From Portulaca oleracea (Eukaryota > Streptophyta > Magnoliopsida > Caryophyllales > Portulacaceae), in contig CM055888.1 of NCBI GenBank assembly GCA_029582165.1, positions 12,406,001-12,470,000 of the forward strand: DNA of 64,000 nt, written 5' to 3'. Below the pieces are notes generated by a model that made no database searches, was not told the origin of the DNA, and was given only the letters and a program-made list of their open reading frames with translations. Below are positions 35,575 through 47,070 of the stretch, piece after piece. The translations under genes and the position numbers were made by a program. How positions within the stretch are numbered: position 1 is the first letter of the stretch; the number at the start of each line of letters is the position of its first letter.

Positions 35575-37613
35575 GAGGTACCTTGTCCAGCTTAGGACAT
35601 TAAACAAGCGCTTCTTGGGAGGCAACCCAAGCTTTTACGATTTTATTTTCATTTTTTTTAGGATTTTCTAAAATTTTTCCTTATTTTTCTTCTTTTTATT
35701 TTTGATTTTTCTATATTTGTGTTTTCTTCCTTTGCTTCTCGGGTGATGTTTCGCATTGCGGACAATGCTCGGTTCAAGCATGGGGGGAATTTGTGTAAAC
35801 TTTTTGTGGATATGTGTGTTTTGAGTCGTTTTTATTTTTGATTTTTAACTTGTTTTGAGTCTTTTTCTTTTGTTTTCATTTTATTTCTTTTGTTTTCTAG
35901 ATTTGCTTGTAGTTTTTTAATTTCTTCTTTTCGTAGGTTGTTTTCGTTTTCTTATTTTCTTATTTTCATTTTGAGTCTTGTAAAAGGTTTTTGAAAAAAA
36001 AAGAAAAATATTAGAAAATTAAAAAAAAAAGTGTTTGATATAGGATTTGGCGAGATAGTTTTCTTTTGACTTGATTTGATCTTGTATAGCCCGTTTATGA
36101 AAGACTGTGAATTGACACGAGTTGTGAAGCTAAATGTTGTGAGAATTGTGCTAGGATAGTGAGATCGATTACTTTTGTCACTATTTTAAGAGTGAGTTGT
36201 GCATATGCATATCTTTCAAACTGGGTAATGATTGTTGAGCGCTACCCGTGAGTCCACATAAGCCTAAAAGAAAAGACTAATCATTTTTATTAGTCTTATT
36301 TCCATGAGTGACTCACCATTGTGGCATCCTCCTTCATTTGCTTTGCATCTCCTTGAAACTGCTATGCGTTGTACATTGACAAGATGATAGAGGCATTAGG
36401 AATTGAACCCGCAAGCCTTGACCACCCGATTATATCAGAAAATCCGTAGTTAGCCCCTTTCTTGCCTTGACTTTTTCTTTTCTTGAACCCACATTATAAG
36501 CCTCGGCCGATTATATATTTCCTACCCTTAAGCCATTGCTTGAAATGTTTTAAGTTTGAAGTTGGGTTGATTATGGTTACTTTGGTGGTTTGGTTTGTGA
36601 TGGGGATTGGTTTGAGTTGTAAATATTGATTTGATTCCCCAAATTATATACATTGAGGTTGTTGGGTAGAATTGGAACTTGCCTAGTGAGTTGTATATAA
36701 GTGTGATGTTGTTTGTTTGTGTGTGTGTTTGAATCAAAGATCAAAAAAAAGAAAAAAAAGAAAAAAAAGAAAAAAATCAGAAAGAAGAAAAAAACAGAAA
36801 AAAAGTGAAAAAGAAAAAAATCGGAGAATTCCGGAAAAAAGAAGAAAAAGAGAATAAAGTGTTTGACATTGTGTTTCTTTTGTTTTGAGTCGAGTTTCCA
36901 ATTGATAGTGGGTTTGTTTTGGATTGATTATAAGTGGTGAGATGAATGTATGTTGAATTGGTGCGAAATAATTTCAAGCTTTGGCTTTTAGCTCCACAAT
37001 TCCCAAATATTATCCACTCCTTACCGTTAACCCTAGCCCCGTTACAACCCTTGAAAGTCCTCTTGATTGTCATTGTTGCTTTGCGAATTGCGGTGGAGAG
37101 TTGAGATTCTTAGCAAATACGTGGTTGGTTGTAGCTTTGGTTTGAGTATTTGAGCGAACTTTCGATGATTTTTCATATTTAAACACATGAGAGGAGTGTT
37201 TCCACATTCCCAGAAAGTGAGTTTGCTTTTCATTCTTACCTAGTTTCATGCTTAACATGTGCCTTCTTATCTCATTTGGTGATTAAGGGTGATTGGTTGA
37301 ACTTAATGAGTACCATTCTTGAATAATTTGTCTTCATTTACTTGTGTAAATTGGCTTCTTTTTCACTCTTGGGCTGTACTTTAGATTAGATTGAGTTGAT
37401 TGAATGTTCTATCATTGCCATCATGCGGAGTTGTAATTAAATAAAAATTTTTGTTTTTGTTAATTTTTACTTTTGAGTCTTTTTATTTTTGCTTTGAGTT
37501 CTTTGAGTCTTTTTGTCCCGGTTTCTTTCATTTTCTTTTATTTTCTTTCTTTGCCTTTTCTTTTGAGTTTTGGACTTGCTTAGGGACAAGCAAGGACTAA
37601 GCATGGGGGATTT
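35575..37613 (+). other. Long 3' noncoding region of the Athila-like element
   Basis: It contains TTAAACAAGCGCTTCTTGGG followed by AGGCAACCCAA, usual after the coding part of Athila-type elements, T-rich tracts, and A/G runs around 36740-36850. No open frame of protein character. Confidence 0.75.
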
Positions 37614-39062
37614 TGATAAGTGCTTCTTGTATATATGAATACTTGGTTGTTTCGATTGGAATTTGGGGAATATTTGATTTGATTATATTATTTTATGCCT
37701 GAATTTCCCATATTACGCTTGGTTTGGAGTTGGTGAGTTTTGTAGGTAATTTGTGAAGAATCGATGTAAACCGAGCTAAAAATCAAGTGTAGATCCAAGT
37801 TATGAGCTTAAAGGACCAAGAAGTGAGATGTTGGATCACCCAAGGCCCAAACAATGGCCCAAAGGACTCCTAGGCCTGAAAAAGCAGTGGCACGGATGGT
37901 GCCAGAGGAGGCACGGGTAGTGCCTATGACCAGAACTTGAAGAATTTTGTACAGGGAGCTGACACGAGTAGTGCCTGGGGGGCACGGTCCGTGTCACTAT
38001 GGAGCACGGTCCATGTCACCCCTGGCACGGTCCGTGTCTCTCGTGTCTCTTCATTTTCGGTGGTTTTGAGTTGCAATTTGCCTATATTATGTTGATTCCG
38101 GCTATTTATGGAGGGATCATCATTCCACCATCCTCCATTCCATAACCTAATCCTAATCATATCCTTCATTCATCTATATTCCATCCACCATTGAAGATTG
38201 AGAGAAGATTGAAGATCGAAGAGCATCTTGAATACACTTTGAAGTGGAGGAGCAAAAGTTCTCCATAGTTGATTCCTAGCAAGATTGTTCTTCCCTTTGG
38301 TTTATTTCTCATTCTCTCATAGATTTTCATATGCTTTCTAGAATAGATTTCAATTGCTTTGTAGTTTTAAACATGAATTGTGAGTAGTTCTTTTTAGTTT
38401 AGGGGATGAACCTTTGAAGTTGCTTGATGAATTGACTTTGTTGGATTGAATTATCATGAATTTAGTTTGTTTCAATCTATTTGGTCTTTGAATTGAATTG
38501 TCATTGCCATTGCTTTTGCTTGATCACCAATTACAAGTTAATAGGTTGTTGAATGAAGTACCGAAATGAGAAGTTTGATTACCCGAAAACCTAGGTTAAA
38601 CTAGTTAAAATTATCTAGACATAGAAGTTTTAATTAGGGTTCTTGAGATAATTAGATCTTTAGCCTTGACTAAATCGAAATAACCACGAAAGTATGTGCT
38701 TGGTTAGTCTTGGCAATTCGCTCTAGTGACAAAATCTCATTGCGAAGTGTTTTATGCTATTATCGAACCTTGATTGTGCAAATTAATGAATTGAATGTTC
38801 AATCCACATCGTTGATTCGTTATTTGACTTAGGTTTCATCCCCTGAACGCCTTTTTACCTTGATTAAATCAGAAAAGTTTGTGTTAATATTAGTTTGTTT
38901 AGTTCTTGATTGTGATTAGATTTAGAATTAGTTACTTCAGACCAAAAACGGATCGACTTAGCGATCAACTAGGAGGCTAGTTCAGTGCGTTGAAAGGAAA
39001 AATTCATGTGGGAACGACCTTGATTTATGCTACAATTTCACCCGTGCACCTGCGGCTTATCA
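37614..39062 (+). repeat. 3' LTR of the Athila-like element
   Basis: Complete 1449-bp LTR with inverted tips TGATAAG/CTTATCA, starting just after the polypurine tract. It contains three GCACGGTCCGTGTC-like words near 37980-38040. Confidence 0.9.
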
Positions 39063-41384
39063 ACTGTTTTATACCAATTCATACTGTCTCTTTTACCCAA
39101 TATCCAGTGATGGGAAATCATGCCCATTCAATGGTTGAAAGTTAAAACTCTTCTCAGAACCAAGTCAATCACCACTACAATTATTCCGGGTACATTATTG
39201 TCCAATACCTTCAGAGTTCAATGTATAAGTGTAAAAAAAAAAAGTTCAGTGCATTATTGTCTAATATCTCTAAAGTCCCATCTATTATCGTCCAAAAATC
39301 CTAATTTAAAATACTAACTTCAAATAATTTAAATTCTGTCATAACAAGAGTTCCCAAAAATACTTAAAATCTCAAAGTCTAAACGTAAACACCCACAAGT
39401 TAATTTCCAAAAAAATTATTTTTACAGTTTTGACCGGAAAAAAATGAAAACCAAAAAAGTTAAAAGAAGAGAATTGAAAACTGAACCAAATTCATACGGT
39501 TCAAATTTATACGGTTCGTTTTGGATTCAGTAGATTTTGTTCGTTTTCGATATTTCAGATCAAAACTGAACTAAGCGCAACCTTAATTCGAAGGATGAGC
39601 AAGTCATGAAACTCATTTTTTTTTCCACCTTTTACTTATTTTTGGTTTAAAGTTGTTTTATACTCCATTGTTCCCATTTTATTTGTTTCATTGAAATTTA
39701 CACTAATCAAAATTTAAACCTTTAACTATATTTTTAATGTATATAATAATGTGTCATATTTATAATAAAAAATAATACTATGGAGATATAGTATTATAAT
39801 TTTCAATAAAACATTATGTGAGAAAAATAACATATTGTAAAATATTTAATAAATGATGTATAAAATAAAAAAGGGGTACTACAACTAAATAAACTTGGAA
39901 TAAATACTTCCTTTATTTTTTTTATCTTACTCTTTAACTAATTTTTCTCATTTTATATTATATATCACTTTATAATTTCAATAAAATACTAATTACTACT
40001 TTTATTATTTTACAATTATTAGTATTTATTGAAGAAAAATTCTATGGACACCGACTTTCAGCCACAGACTTGACACATCATTTTTTTTTAATTTTTTTAT
40101 TAAAGATATTCTTTAAATTATAATAAAGGAAACAAGTAGAAAACGAAAAAAAATATATGGGAATGAACCTAGCTGCAAACAGACAGAGAGAATTTAATGC
40201 TTGAATGGTTGAAGAGAATAACTGTGGAGACCCTCTACAAACAAGGAGGTCCGTCCACCATTTTTGTGTTGTATGTTTAATTCATTTCATGTTTGATCTC
40301 TTGTTCAATTTTCATGGCAAAGAGAACTTCCCTTTTTTCTTCTTATTGTCCTCTGTTTGCTTTGCACTTTCTTTTTGTGTTCTCTATTTGTATTTGCTTC
40401 GTAACTTAGTGCATGAAGTATGAGTTCAATGTTGCTATGAAGTTTATGAAAAAGCTATCCTTTGCCAGTAATAGCTAGAGGGTTAGATGGATAGCCCCAA
40501 AAACTTCATAAAGATTCACGCAATTCACATTTTTGTGATTGTCATTATTAATAAATTGGCAGTCTTCAACATTCTACCATGGTTTCTTCCCTTGTGAATT
40601 GAACCAACTGTTATGTAAATATTCAATGCATCTCCAATTGTACCAAATTAACCGGATAAGTAACAACCCAAAGTAGACAACAATTTCAATCAAAGGCATT
40701 TGGGCAAAAATCAAGAAATTCAAACCAAAAAGATGCGGAAAATAGCTCGAGCACTAAGCTCCAAAAGCCTGAATATTCTGAGTGAAAATGCTCTTGACAG
40801 AGTCCATGTCTTCCTTCATATTCCATTTCTCAAGAACTATAACAAATTACGCAAACGAGAGATGGAAAATTGAAAGGTTGAGGCAAAGAAAGAAGAAGAA
40901 GCTTGAATGAAAGCAGGGTTGGGGCAAAGGAAGAAGAAGAAGAAGCTTGAACGAAAGCGGATTTGACATCTGGGATAGCAGCGAGGAAGGAGGGCCGAGA
41001 TGGTGTAAACAAAGCTATGTACTTGGGTTTTTGCCGATGGAAACAAGGGATTGGGGGATGGAGTTGTTTTTTGGATTTGTTAGTGGGTAGGTGCCTAGGT
41101 AGTAATTATACTTAAATTATTATCTTCAGTAAAATAAAGTAAAAAAATTGATGATGTGTTTTGGTTTGTTGCACATTCTGTGATTGAGGAGTCGGTGTAA
41201 AAGATCCAGAGGTACTGGTACAGGTACTAGAATAGAATTGGAATGATTGTCAATTTATCTGCTAACATAGTATGACAATTCGATTCTGACGTGCTACTAG
41301 AAATTTGAATTTATGAGATATTGCTCCAATCAATTCACACTTAGGTTTTATAACAAATTAAAAGAGAAATGATAAATGTCTTGG
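39063..41384. other. Intergenic; possible small minus-strand exon remnant
   Basis: Mostly AT-rich. On the minus strand at about 41050-40760, two (GAA)-rich leader-like stretches precede a short open piece ending MDSVKSIFTQNIQAFGA and a stop. I do not recognise a family, and it may be the end of a lost gene. No transposon termini were defined. Confidence 0.3.
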
Positions 41385-41720
41385 ACAAAACATTTATTAA
41401 GTATCTTGTGATGCTACAAAACCTATATATTTGTAAATTAAATTACAAAAAAATGATATAATTGACTTCTACAATTATAATAATATATAAAAATGTTATA
41501 AAATCACATTTTTATCTATATTTTTTAAAATTTATGAAAATGCGTTCAAAATATGTCCAACGGATGGGGTTCATTCGTTAGAGTGTCAATTTTAATTTTT
41601 GACGTAGCCAACATATTCTAAGCTTCTTACCCTTAATAATATCTGTCAAAAATATTAAGGTTAAAAATGATAATAAATATTAATTTTATAAGAGAGAAGA
41701 CATTTAAGACACTTATCATC
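41385..41720. repeat. Repeat shared with two segments in GH28 copy 2 intron 1
   Basis: Words such as AATCACATTTTTATC, CAAAATATGTCCAACGGATG and GACGTAGCCAACATATTC recur in order, diverged, at about 43440-43740 and 43740-43965. So one dispersed family sits both upstream of GH28 copy 2 and twice inside its intron. Confidence 0.65.
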
Positions 41721-41865
41721 GTCCAAACTGAAAACACCAACCATAAATGGATAAATGTCGTTCCTCTGCAACAACTGCGGGACCTCAACTCCAATTTCAA
41801 CAGTCTCTCTGAAAAAAAAAAAAAAAAAAAAAGCAGTATCAACTACTGGTTTACTACTACCAGCA

Positions 41866-44800
41866 ATGGCAATTTCCAATAATCTCTCCTTCATCTTCTC
41901 CACCATTTTCTCTTTCCTACTTGTCCTCCCCACCTACTCCGGCCACCCTCGTCTGCCGCCGGCCACCGTCTCCGTCGCCGACTACGGCGCCGCCGGTGAT
42001 GGCCTTCACTACGACACCGAACCCATCCAATCGGCGATCGACGCGTGTCCGGCTCCCAGCCCCTGCCACGTGGTATTCCCTGCACCTGGGTCATACCTGA
42101 CTGCGACGGTTCACCTCCGATCCGGCGTCGTATTGGTGGTGGAAGAAGGTGCGAAGATTTTAGCTGGGACGAAGCAGGAGGATTATCCGGGGGAGAGGGA
42201 GAGATGGTACGCTGTGCTTGCGGAGCAGGTGGAGAACGTGGGGATCACTGGTGGAGGGGAGATCAACGGCCAGGGATTGAAGTTTGTGGAGAGGTTTGAT
42301 GAAAGGAAGAATGTGATGGTTAGTTGGAATCAGAGTGGGGGTTGCCTTGGAGACGAGTGTAGGCCCAGGTTGGTTGGGTTTATTGGGTGTAAAAATGTTA
42401 GTGTCTGGGATGTTAACCTCATTGAGCCTGCCCTTTGGTGGTGCGTCTTTCTCTCCCCCTTCTCTTTGATTTTCTATCCCTTTATTTTTTGTTTGGGCGG
42501 ATGACAATTGACACATACTGCCTCCATCTCTAAATAATTATCCATTAAATTAAATTTTGACCGTTGATTACTCATAAATTACAATGAGTTACAATATAAA
42601 ATTAATATTATTGTAATTTTTAGTACAATATCTTTTTAATGACAATAATTTCATATTGTAACTCATTATAATTTGTGAGTAATCAACTGTCAAAGTTTAG
42701 TCTAATGGACAATTATTTAGGGACGAAGGTAGTATAATGTATCTTTGAAACGTGCTAACCTTTACTCAATTACTATTTTTTTTTTGGGATTATAATTACA
42801 TTTTAAAATCTCAATGTTCAATCTTATTTATCAAAATATCTCAAACTTTATTTTTAAAGTAAATATTCCAAACTTTAAAGGTTGTATTTATCAGCATCAC
42901 ACACTGAACTAAAATTATTTAAATTCGGATTTTCTATAATACATTGGTTGCTTTTTGGATTTAGACACTTCCATTCTACATATTACTCCAAAAATACTAT
43001 TACATTGCACCAAAATTTATTGGGCTGTTGACAAATACATCCTCTAAAATTTGGGGATATTCATTTAGAAAATGAAGTTCAAAATATTTTGATAAACAAT
43101 GTTCAAAGTTTGAGATTTTATCTTTTTTATATCGAAAATTATATGAGTCTTAAGACAAGTCAGCTTTTAAATATTAGCTTGCTATAAGCTTATCACAAAT
43201 TTTAGTATAAGACTATTCCAAGTAAATTTATTGTAGACGGACTCTTCCGAGAGTAACATTTTTAATATTTTATTATGATACATAAATGATATTAGAATGA
43301 CTTTTTAATACAAAGTGACTAATAATTTATAAAGATGTGACTTTTATTAGAGTCGGCGACAATAAATTATTAGTCACTCTTGTATTCATAAATAGTCGCC
43401 ACAACATTATATGTCTTACGATAATTCATGGTGAGACAGTCTTACATAAGAACTATTGCTTATATATTAGATATTAAAATGGAAAAAAAGATATGATTGA
43501 CTTTTGTAACTATAATAGTGTGTATAAATTGTGTAAAATCATACTTTTACCCATAGTTTTTAGAATTTACAAAATAATGTCTAAAATATATCGTGTTCAG
43601 GTGTCACTTGTAATTGTTGGCCTAATCAACATATTTCAAACTTTTTATAATTGATAATTAGTAATATTTATTAAAAAAATTAGTGTGAAAAACTGTAAGA
43701 AGTATTAATTTCATCAAAAGCAAGACACATAAATTGTATCTTTCCCCAAGACTCATATTTTTATCCATAATTTTTAAAATTTACAAAAAGTATCTAAAAT
43801 ATGCTCATCCAATGGGGTTCATCTAATTTAGGTATCATTTATAATTTGCTGACATAGCCAGCACATTCCAAACTTTTTATAATTGATAATTAATAGTATT
43901 TATAAAAAATTGGTAGAAAAAACTATACTAAGTATTAATTTGTCAAACACATAAATCTATGTTTTTATCCTTGGTCTTTTACAAGGGGCAAGGGCAATGT
44001 TGGCTCACCTACTAAATCCCTTGTATATGGTGTAAAACTGGAGTAATTACACTAGCAGGCGGGATCGAGAAGGAACCTTATAGAAGGATCAACAATTCCC
44101 ACTAAAACATTGTGTCCACTAGTATCCGAATCGTGATAGGAACTAGGAAGCATAAGTTGAACTAGAAACGTTGTTTATATCTGAATCAAATTGCAATCTC
44201 AACTTAAAATGATTAAACCAAGGACAAGTTGTTTTGTGTTTGATGCTTATGGTGGGTAACTTCCCTTATGAATGAAGAATGTGATTGTGCCAATTAGCTT
44301 GATACCAGTTGATTTTGTCCAACTTTTGATGGTCGTCAGTTAGTTTTGATGGTTTGAATCTCTCAGACGACGCGCAAGCAAGTTGCCCCCGAGAGTTTGT
44401 TGTTTTTGTCCTGATGGTTGTCAGTTAGTTGTACAAGTAACAAGTGTGGTGTGCTTCGATAAACTCCATATATGGAAACTTCCCTTGCCAAGTACTGACT
44501 GATATGATATGTTTTGAATTTGCAGCTTGCATCTGGTAGGTTGTGATAATACTTACATTCATGATATCTCCATCTATGGCGACTTCAATTCACCAAACAA
44601 TGATGGAATAGACATTGAAGATTCAAACAATACAGTTATTACAAGGTGCCATATTGACACTGGTGATGATGCTATATGTCCAAAGACCTCCAATGGTCCT
44701 CTCTATAACTTAACTGCTACTGATAGCTGGATCAGAACTAAATCTTCAGCCATTAAACTTGGAAGCGCCAGCACTTTTGATTTTGTACATTTGCTCTTTA

Positions 44801-45444
44801 ACAATATTACCGTCTTTGAATCTCACCGAGGGCTTGGATTTCAGATACGTGATGGAGGTACTTCCATTCCTTCCAATAAATTAATCTACTCATTTTTTTT
44901 CCTTTATAACATTCTGACATAACAATATCGCTGTTGTACAGGGAATGTGAATGATATTACTTTCTCCAACATAAACATAAGCACAAGATACTACGATCCA
45001 TCGTGGTGGGGTAGGGCAGAGCCGATCTATGTAACATCTTGCCCTCGAGACTCCGACACAAAACAAGGTTCAATCTCAAACATCAGGTTCATCAACATCA
45101 GCACAGTTTCAGAAAACGGGGTTTTCCTGTCAGGTTCCGAAAGGGGACTCATAAGCAATCTCAAATTTAGCAACCTGAACCTTACTTTTAAAAGATGGAC
45201 AAGTTACACAGGAGGGTTGGCGGATTACAGGCCCGGGTGTTCAGGCCTTGTGAAACATCGCATGGGTGGGATCATCATGGAGCATGTTCAAGGGCTGGAA
45301 ATTGAAAATGTGAATATGAGATGGTCCAGAGATGGGTCAGTTGGGTGGGATAATCCCTTGGATTTCCTGCCTTCCAGTGTAAATAACATTTCTTTCACTA
45401 ACTTCCACTCCGGGTTGTTACTTCAGCCGGTAGATTTTATGTAA
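41866..45444 (+). CDS. GH28 polygalacturonase-like protein, copy 2
   Basis: Exons 41866-42440, 44526-44857 and 44942-45444 have exactly the lengths of copy 1 (575, 332, 503 bp) and encode 469 aa. The same signal peptide, NDGID, GDDAIC, SSAIKLGS, GFQIRD and WWGRAEPIYVTSCP segments are present, with substitutions clustered in the N-terminus and the last third. The open frame extends upstream to about 41755 through a poly-A run, but ATG 41866 matches the start of copy 1 and gives the signal peptide. Intron 1 is 2085 bp against 96 bp in copy 1, filled by MITEs. Both copies are open throughout, so this is a retained paralogue pair. Confidence 0.92.
42518..42732. mobile_element. Stowaway MITE in GH28 copy 2 intron 1
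   Basis: Flanked by TA on both sides (42516-42517, 42733-42734). The ends, CTGCCTCCATCTCTAAATAA and its inverted partner CTACCTTCGTCCCTAAATAA, form an almost complete hairpin: the two halves mirror each other for about 90 bp. Confidence 0.9.
42790..43140. repeat. Inverted repeat (MITE-like) in GH28 copy 2 intron 1
   Basis: About 100 bp at 42806-42905 (AAAATCTCAATGTTCAATCT..., TTATTTATCAAAATATCTC) is mirrored by 43028-43127 (CAAAATATTTTGATAAACAA). The middle is AT-rich. No TSD fixed. Confidence 0.65.
43440..43965. repeat. Two tandem diverged copies of the repeat at 41385-41720
   Basis: Copies at about 43440-43740 and 43740-43965, both ending near AAACTTTTTATAATTGATAA and GTATTAATTT. They add most of the remaining length to intron 1. 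Confidence 0.65.
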
Positions 45445-46407
45445 ATGTATCAAACAGTCTGCTCTTTTGGGTGTGATTTAGAGAGACCCACAGTTCGTTG
45501 TTCTCTGATTTGGTTATTTTGTGGAAAAGAAAGCATAGATTGTAATGAGCAGTTGTAAATAGGGATGTGGATTGTGGACCACTGCTTGGTACTTCCAACT
45601 ATAGTGTGTTGAGTGGAATAAAGATGTTTGCAAGATAGCAAGAAGGGCATGTGTTGTACACATTTGTTGCTTCTGTCTTGAGCTTCCCTTTGTTGCTTCT
45701 GTCTTGAGCTTACCTTTATCTCATAATATTTGTCCATTTAGTCAAAATTTAGAAAACCAATAACATGAGTTAGTTGATTGTTATACTGCATGAAAAATTA
45801 TGAAATATTAGTATTAAATTATATGAATATCTTCTTTCTCTTACATTTTCTATCTTTGTAAGAAAAAACTAATAAAAAAATAGTTAACTAAAAAACGTTG
45901 CATTGAAATTATAAAGTGACAAGTACTATGAAACAAAAAAAAATTAATTAAAGTGACAATTATTATGAAACAGAAGTAGTATCAAGCATTGAAATTATAA
46001 ATGTAAAGAAGTTTGGGAGCAAGTGGTACACTAGAAAATATATTCTCTTTTATTACTCAACAATATGACAAGACTATTACACAACACTTAACACACACAC
46101 TTACTTACTTAATTTGGTGGGAGATCTCTCTAACTCTCCTAAACACCTATAGCTCTTTTGGGTGTGTATGTCTCACCTCTTTCTTGTATGCTTACATAAG
46201 TAATCCTATCTCCTATTTATAGTTTCTTCACCTCCTCAATTTATGGCGATTATTACACCACTTGTCATAATCCTAATTGGGTAATAGATCCTTCTATTAA
46301 TATCTTAGATAATTAAAGTACCTAGAATAATCTAGGTAAATATGCTAGATATTATGCTACCTAGAAAATCTAGATAAGTATCTAGATTTTTCTCTTAATA
46401 ATATATA
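45445..46407. other. GH28 copy 2 3' UTR and intergenic DNA
   Basis: The first 200 bp resemble the 3' flank of copy 1 (shared TCTGATTTGGTTAT and GTGGAAA..GAAAGCAT words), so the duplication extends past the stop codon. The rest is AT-rich without genes. Confidence 0.55.
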
Positions 46408-46688
46408 CTCCCTCTGTCCCAAAATATTTATCCCATTTGATTTAGCATGCATTTTAAGAAAAATCAACAAATTAATCTTAATTAGTAATAAAATACTAAT
46501 AATACTCTTAGTTTTATATTCAAAACTACTATTCAATCTTTTCCCTCTCATATTTAAATACTTTTAAAATTCAAAATAAGGGTATTTTAATAATTTCAAT
46601 AAATAAAAGTTTCCATTTTAAAAAAGTGAACATAATTTTGGGATATCTAAAAAGGGAATAGTGGACAAATAATTTGGGATGAAGGGAG
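46408..46688. mobile_element. Stowaway MITE upstream of the PPR gene
   Basis: TA flanks (46406-46407, 46689-46690). Ends are CTCCCTCTGTCCCAAAATAT and, inverted, CTCCCTTCATCCCAAATTAT. 281 bp, AT-rich, no ORF. It ends 382 bp before the PPR start codon. Confidence 0.88.
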
Positions 46689-47070
46689 TACTTATCTTTC
46701 TCTAGAGTTTTTCTAGATATTTGTCTTATAAAGTGGGTGACGATATTTTATACTAAACAATAAAATGACAAGTATTTGAAAAAAAAAATTAATTAAACGG
46801 ATAATTATTATGAAACGGAAGTAATATCAAGTTTATCAATTATCAATGCATGAGTCATGTAAGTAGTCTGAAATTGGAGTTATGACTCAAATCACATTGA
46901 TTTTAACTCAAAATCAGTTTGCTTATTTTTAGACAATTTAGGTTTCAGTCTGACATATCCCAATTTAGAGTGGCATGGATTACCGAGTTAGCGACCCCAA
47001 CTGGGTGTGGGGTTAAATAGAAGTTGCAAACTGAGGCACACCCAGAACCAGATTGCTTGGACTGGCCAAA

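Larger units (their letters stand above)
31674..39062 (+). mobile_element. Athila-like Ty3/gypsy element lacking RT and integrase
   Basis: The 3' LTR is 37614-39062 (1449 bp, TGATAAG...CTTATCA). The 5' LTR is 31674-32745, missing about its first 340 bp and directly fused to the copia array. The primer site TGGCACCATTGCCGGGGA (32752-32769) differs in two bases from the tRNA-Asp complement used by Athila-type elements. One gag-protease ORF follows, then about 2 kb of noncoding, purine-run-rich DNA and a PPT (CATGGGGGATTTT). RT, RNase H and integrase are absent, so this is a non-autonomous or deleted element. Confidence 0.9.

Noticed and set aside
41755..41865. In-frame upstream extension of GH28 copy 2
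   Set aside because: It passes through a poly-A run and is absent from copy 1; ATG 41866 matches the paralogue start and gives a proper signal peptide.
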